Shown here: positions 61,348 to 64,000 of the stretch, piece after piece | How positions within the stretch are numbered: the first letter of the stretch is position 1 | Layout of the letters: each line of letters starts with the position of its first letter | DNA from: Alsobacter ponti | GTDB taxonomy: Bacteria > Pseudomonadota > Alphaproteobacteria > Rhizobiales > Beijerinckiaceae | DNA: 64,000 bases | Direction of reading: 5' to 3' | Assembly: GCF_024294805.1 (NCBI RefSeq) | Contig: NZ_JANCLU010000022.1 | Span: forward strand, 1-64,000 | Position numbers and translations under genes: made by a program | The notes under the pieces: model-generated | Told to the model about the DNA's origin: nothing | The model's input: the letters and a program-made list of their open reading frames with translations, nothing else | The model's database searches: none

Positions 61348-61944
61348 TCAGGCCGAGCGCGCCGGCCGCCGCCGCGAGGCGATGACCAGCGCCGCGAGCA
61401 TGGCGGCGCGGGTGTCGACCACCGTCGCGTACTCGCCGTGCAAATTCGCCAGCGACAGGGCGTGGACCTCCTCCGCCGACCATTGCCGGCCGGCGCGGTC
61501 CACCCGCGCCGCCGCCCAGCAGGCGTCCTCCGGCACGAAGACGCGAAAGCCGAGGCAGCCGGCGTGGCGCACCGTCGTCTCCACCGAGTTGTGGGTCAGC
61601 GCCCCGCACACCACGAGCGTGGTGTGGCCGCCCTCGGCCAGAAGCTCCTCCAGCCCGGTACCGGCGAAGGCGCTGCCGGTGCTCTTGGCGACGACGCGCT
61701 CCCCCGGCTGAGGCTCAGCCTGCGGCTTGAAGCCGTGGCCTGGCGCGCCCGGCCGGTAGGGCGAGCGCGGCTCGACGGAATCGTGGCGCACGTGGACGAG
61801 CGGCATGCCCGCCTCGCGCCACGTCGCGATCAGCGCGGCGATATTCCCCTCGGCGTCGGGATTGTTGCGCGGCCCCCAGCACGGGTCGTCGATGGCGTGC
61901 TGGACGTCGACGACGAGGAGGACGGTGTCGATGGGGATTCGCAT
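61348..61944 (-). CDS. Isochorismatase-fold hydrolase lacking the usual cysteine
   Basis: A 198-residue protein with the isochorismatase-like hydrolase fold. The N-terminal catalytic Asp is in LLVVDVQHAIDD and the Lys in ERVVAKSTGSAFAGT. In the third motif, CGALTHNSVETTVRHAGCLGF, Ser occupies the position of the nucleophilic Cys of the cysteine-hydrolase subgroup. The enzyme may therefore be of the water-activating type or have another activity. AAGGAG five bases before ATG 61944 fixes the start; the longer frame is unsupported. It converges on ndvA with a three-base gap. Confidence 0.82.
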   Translation of the reverse strand: MRIPIDTVLLVVDVQHAIDDPCWGPRNNPDAEGNIAALIATWREAGMPLVHVRHDSVEPRSPYRPGAPGHGFKPQAEPQPGERVVAKSTGSAFAGTGLEELLAEGGHTTLVVCGALTHNSVETTVRHAGCLGFRVFVPEDACWAAARVDRAGRQWSAEEVHALSLANLHGEYATVVDTRAAMLAALVIASRRRPARSA

Positions 61945-62018
61945 GGGGGCTCCTTCCCCATGCTGCCGCAAAAGGCCCGGCGCGTCACCTTGCGCGCCAC
62001 CTCGACCCGACGCCGCCC

Positions 62019-63083
62019 CTACATCGGCGCGAGCAGCCAGAGGTCGAGGTCGAGGATCACCGCCGGGTCGTAGCCCTCGCCCTCCGCCAGCGGGAAGTCG
62101 GCGCAGGGGCGGTCCTTGGTCGCCACCATCCGCACCCGGAGCGCGCCCACGTCGTCGCGGCCGGGCAGCGGCTGCTTGTCGAGGATCTCGCTCCACGCAT
62201 ACACTGTGTCGCCGGCGAACAGCGGCGCGACGTGCCGCCCGGCGTTGATCGCCGCGACGTGGAAGGCATTGGCGAGCCCGTTGAACGACAGCGCGCGGGC
62301 GAGCGAGATGACGTGCCCGCCATAGATGAGCCGCCGGCCGAAGCGCCCCTTGGCCTGGGCGAACTGGTCGAAATGCACCTTGGCGGTGTTCTGGTAGAGG
62401 CGGGTGGCGAGCATGTGCTCGGCCTCCTCCACCGTCATGCCGTCGACATGGTCGATGCGCTCGCCGACCGCGTAGTGCTCCCAGCGGAACGGGCTTCCGG
62501 CGAGCGTGGTGTCGTAGGCGGCGGCGTCGACGATGGGGCAGGCGTCGCCGAGCCGGTCGACCGGCACGCAGTCCGGCAGCTCCGGCACGGACTGCTCGAC
62601 GAGCAGCGCGCCGGGGTCGCGCTTGCGCACCATCACCCAGCGCACATAGTCGAGCACCGGATCGCCGTGCTGGTTGCGCCCCGTCGAGCGCACATAGACG
62701 ACGCCGGTCTGCCGGTTGGAGTTCTCCTTCAGGCCGATCACCTGCGAGGTCGTGGCCAGCGTGTCGCCGGGATAGACGGGGGCGAGGAAGCGCCCGTCGG
62801 CGTAGCCGAGATTGGCGACCGCGTTGAGCGACACGTCCGGCACCGTCTTGCCGAACACGATGTGGAACACCAGGAGGTCATCGACCGGCGCGTGGCGATA
62901 GCCGATGGCGCGGGCGAAGGCGTCCGACGACTGCACGGCGAAGCGCGGGCCGTAGAGCGCGGTGTAGAGCGCCACGTCCCCCGCCGTCACGGTGCGCGGC
63001 GTGGCGTGGACGATCTCCTCGCCGATGCGGAAATCCTCGAGGAAACGGCCCGGATCGGTCTTGCTGGCGACGGCGTGCGACAT
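62019..63083 (-). CDS. mch: MaoC-type mesaconyl-CoA hydratase
   Basis: A 354-residue protein with two tandem hot-dog (MaoC-like) domains. The sequence GRFLEDFRIGEEIVHATPRTVTAGDVALYTALYGPRF-type N-terminus (here in pieces: FLEDFRIGEEIVHATPRTV and DVALYTALYGPRFAVQSSD) and DLLVFHIVFGKTVPDVSLNAVANLGYA match mesaconyl-CoA hydratase, which makes beta-methylmalyl-CoA in the ethylmalonyl-CoA pathway. The second domain has RLYQNTAKVHFDQF and YGGHVISLARAL. The start at 63083 has GGAGG five bases upstream. Identification is from remembered family sequence, not a search. Confidence 0.72.
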   Translation of the reverse strand: MSHAVASKTDPGRFLEDFRIGEEIVHATPRTVTAGDVALYTALYGPRFAVQSSDAFARAIGYRHAPVDDLLVFHIVFGKTVPDVSLNAVANLGYADGRFLAPVYPGDTLATTSQVIGLKENSNRQTGVVYVRSTGRNQHGDPVLDYVRWVMVRKRDPGALLVEQSVPELPDCVPVDRLGDACPIVDAAAYDTTLAGSPFRWEHYAVGERIDHVDGMTVEEAEHMLATRLYQNTAKVHFDQFAQAKGRFGRRLIYGGHVISLARALSFNGLANAFHVAAINAGRHVAPLFAGDTVYAWSEILDKQPLPGRDDVGALRVRMVATKDRPCADFPLAEGEGYDPAVILDLDLWLLAPM

Positions 63084-63243
63084 GGGTCCTCCGCGTTGGG
63101 CGGCCAGCATGCCGTCCGCGCCCCCGCCCGGCAAGGCCACGCCCCCGCCCCCAAGCTGCGACCTTCGGCGGAGGGGGCGGGCGGCTGGAGGCTGAGGCCG
63201 GAGATTGCGGCCAGGCTTCGTGGCTCTGGCAGGGTCCGCCCAA

Positions 63244-63447
63244 GCGGGCGCGAGCCCGCCCGCCCCCGGAGCGGTGCAGCGCCAGCGGAACCGCATCCGG
63301 GGCCTAGCGCAATATGTCGCGCGAAGCGCGCCAATAGGGAAAAGGGCTCATGCAGCGCCGCTACGCGGCACCATCCATGCGCTGGGCCCCGGGCCTGCCT
63401 CCGCCGAGGCTCCGGCATCCCGGGGACGGGGGCGGACTGGCGTCCGC
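63244..63447. repeat. Intergenic hairpin-bounded repeat, copy B (204 bp)
   Basis: Second copy of the element at 140-340, in the same orientation. It opens with hairpin GCGGGC/GCCCGC (63244-63249, 63254-63259) and closes with GCGGAC/GTCCGC (63432-63437, 63442-63447). It lies in the 382-base gap between mch and folD and accounts for over half of it. The rest (63084-63243) is G/C-rich with no recognised feature. Confidence 0.75.
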
Positions 63448-63465
63448 GCCGACCCGTCAGCCGGC

Positions 63466-64000
63466 CTACAGCGCCGGAGCCGCCCAGCCGCGGCGGGCGC
63501 AGGCGGCCGTCAGCGTGTTGGCGAGGAGGCAGGCGATGGTCATCGGCCCGACGCCGCCGGGCACCGGCGTGATCGCCCCCGCTGTCGCCATCGCGCCCTT
63601 GGTGTCGACGTCGCCGACGAGGCGCGTCTTGCCCTCGCCGAGCTCCGGCGCGGCGACGCGATTGATGCCGACGTCGATCACGATCGCGCCCGGCTTGATC
63701 CAGTCGGCCTTGACCATCTCCGGCCGGCCGACCGCCGCGACGAGGATGTCGGCGCGCCGACACACGGCGGCGAGGTCGCGCGTGCGCGAGTGCGCCACCG
63801 TCACCGTGCAGCTCTCGGCGATCAGCAGCAGCGCCATCGGCTTGCCGACGATGTTGGAGCGCCCGACCACCACCGCCTCGAGCCCGGCGAGGTCCGGCCG
63901 CACGCTCTTGAGCAGCGTGACGCAGCCGAGCGGCGTGCACGGCACGAGCCCGCCCGTGCCGGTCGCCAGCCGGCCGGCGTTGATCGGGTGGAAGCCGTCG
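63466..64000 (-). CDS. folD: Methylene-THF dehydrogenase / cyclohydrolase FolD (5' end off window)
   Basis: The C-terminal 178 residues of FolD; the frame runs open to the right edge, so the start is missing. Visible are [14 protein letters not shown], then [11 protein letters not shown], the NADP-binding [19 protein letters not shown] and the closing [25 protein letters not shown] signature. FolD interconverts methylene- and formyl-tetrahydrofolate for purine, formyl-Met and C1 metabolism. A GTG that could be read as an internal start (63945) is within the conserved domain and is not the real start. Confidence 0.95.
   Translation of the reverse strand, partial: DGFHPINAGRLATGTGGLVPCTPLGCVTLLKSVRPDLAGLEAVVVGRSNIVGKPMALLLIAESCTVTVAHSRTRDLAAVCRRADILVAAVGRPEMVKADWIKPGAIVIDVGINRVAAPELGEGKTRLVGDVDTKGAMATAGAITPVPGGVGPMTIACLLANTLTAACARRGWAAPAL

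Overview
The window is very GC-rich, almost fully coding, and reads as a chromosomal segment of an alphaproteobacterium. I place it in the Hyphomicrobiales (Rhizobiales). The evidence is the gene neighbourhoods: priA beside atpHAGDC without the F0 genes, mdh-sucCD-sucAB-lpd near sdhCDAB and zapE, rsmB-heparinase-purH, dapF-mtaB-ftsY-yciB-ccmGDC, and an NdvA-type glucan exporter. The genus cannot be fixed from sequence alone. A mesaconyl-CoA hydratase-like gene hints at an ethylmalonyl-CoA pathway. No tRNA, rRNA, CRISPR array, insertion sequence or prophage was recognised.

Layout. 1-7.1 kb: a sigma70-like promoter firing off the left edge, an intergenic repeat, an acyl-CoA synthetase, a TerC membrane protein, and the divergent putR/putA pair. 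7.1-12.1 kb: the F1 ATP synthase operon atpHAGDC (minus strand). 12.4-16.6 kb: an HdeA-like periplasmic protein, priA, xerC and a small membrane protein. 16.6-25.9 kb: the TCA operon mdh-sucC-tautomerase-sucD-sucA-sucB-lpd (minus strand). 26.2-29.6 kb: a TetR regulator, zapE, a GNAT protein and a histone H1-like Ala/Lys/Pro protein. 29.8-33.2 kb: sdhCDAB. 33.4-43.7 kb: a TetR regulator, an MBL-fold hydrolase, a HAD phosphatase, an exported GyrI-like protein, dapF-mtaB, an RluA-type synthase, ftsY, an FAH-family hydrolase, yciB and ccmCDG. 43.7-46.5 kb: two AraC-type paralogues in unusually AT-rich intergenic DNA with two candidate small RNAs. 46.5-54.5 kb: purH, a heparinase-like protein, rsmB, the SDH assembly factor sdhAF4, a nuclease, a tyrosine phosphatase, a GNAT protein and ppa. 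54.6-64 kb: an MscS-type channel with a CAP-domain lipoprotein, a MotAB-like pair, ndvA, an isochorismatase-fold protein, mesaconyl-CoA hydratase and the partial folD, preceded by a second copy of the intergenic repeat.

How the genes work together. The core is aerobic energy metabolism. 2-oxoglutarate dehydrogenase (SucA, SucB, Lpd), succinyl-CoA synthetase, malate dehydrogenase and succinate dehydrogenase with its assembly factor feed the respiratory chain. The ccm genes mature its cytochromes c and the F1 ATPase uses the proton gradient. PutA feeds proline carbon into the same cycle.

The most unusual signals are: a tautomerase-superfamily gene lacking both canonical arginines, translationally coupled between sucC and sucD; perfect GC hairpins in the intercistronic gaps of the TCA and ATP synthase operons; two hairpin-terminated sRNA-like segments beside the AraC paralogues, one with two mutually exclusive folds; and a pair of ~200-bp intergenic repeats bounded by hairpins near opposite ends of the window.
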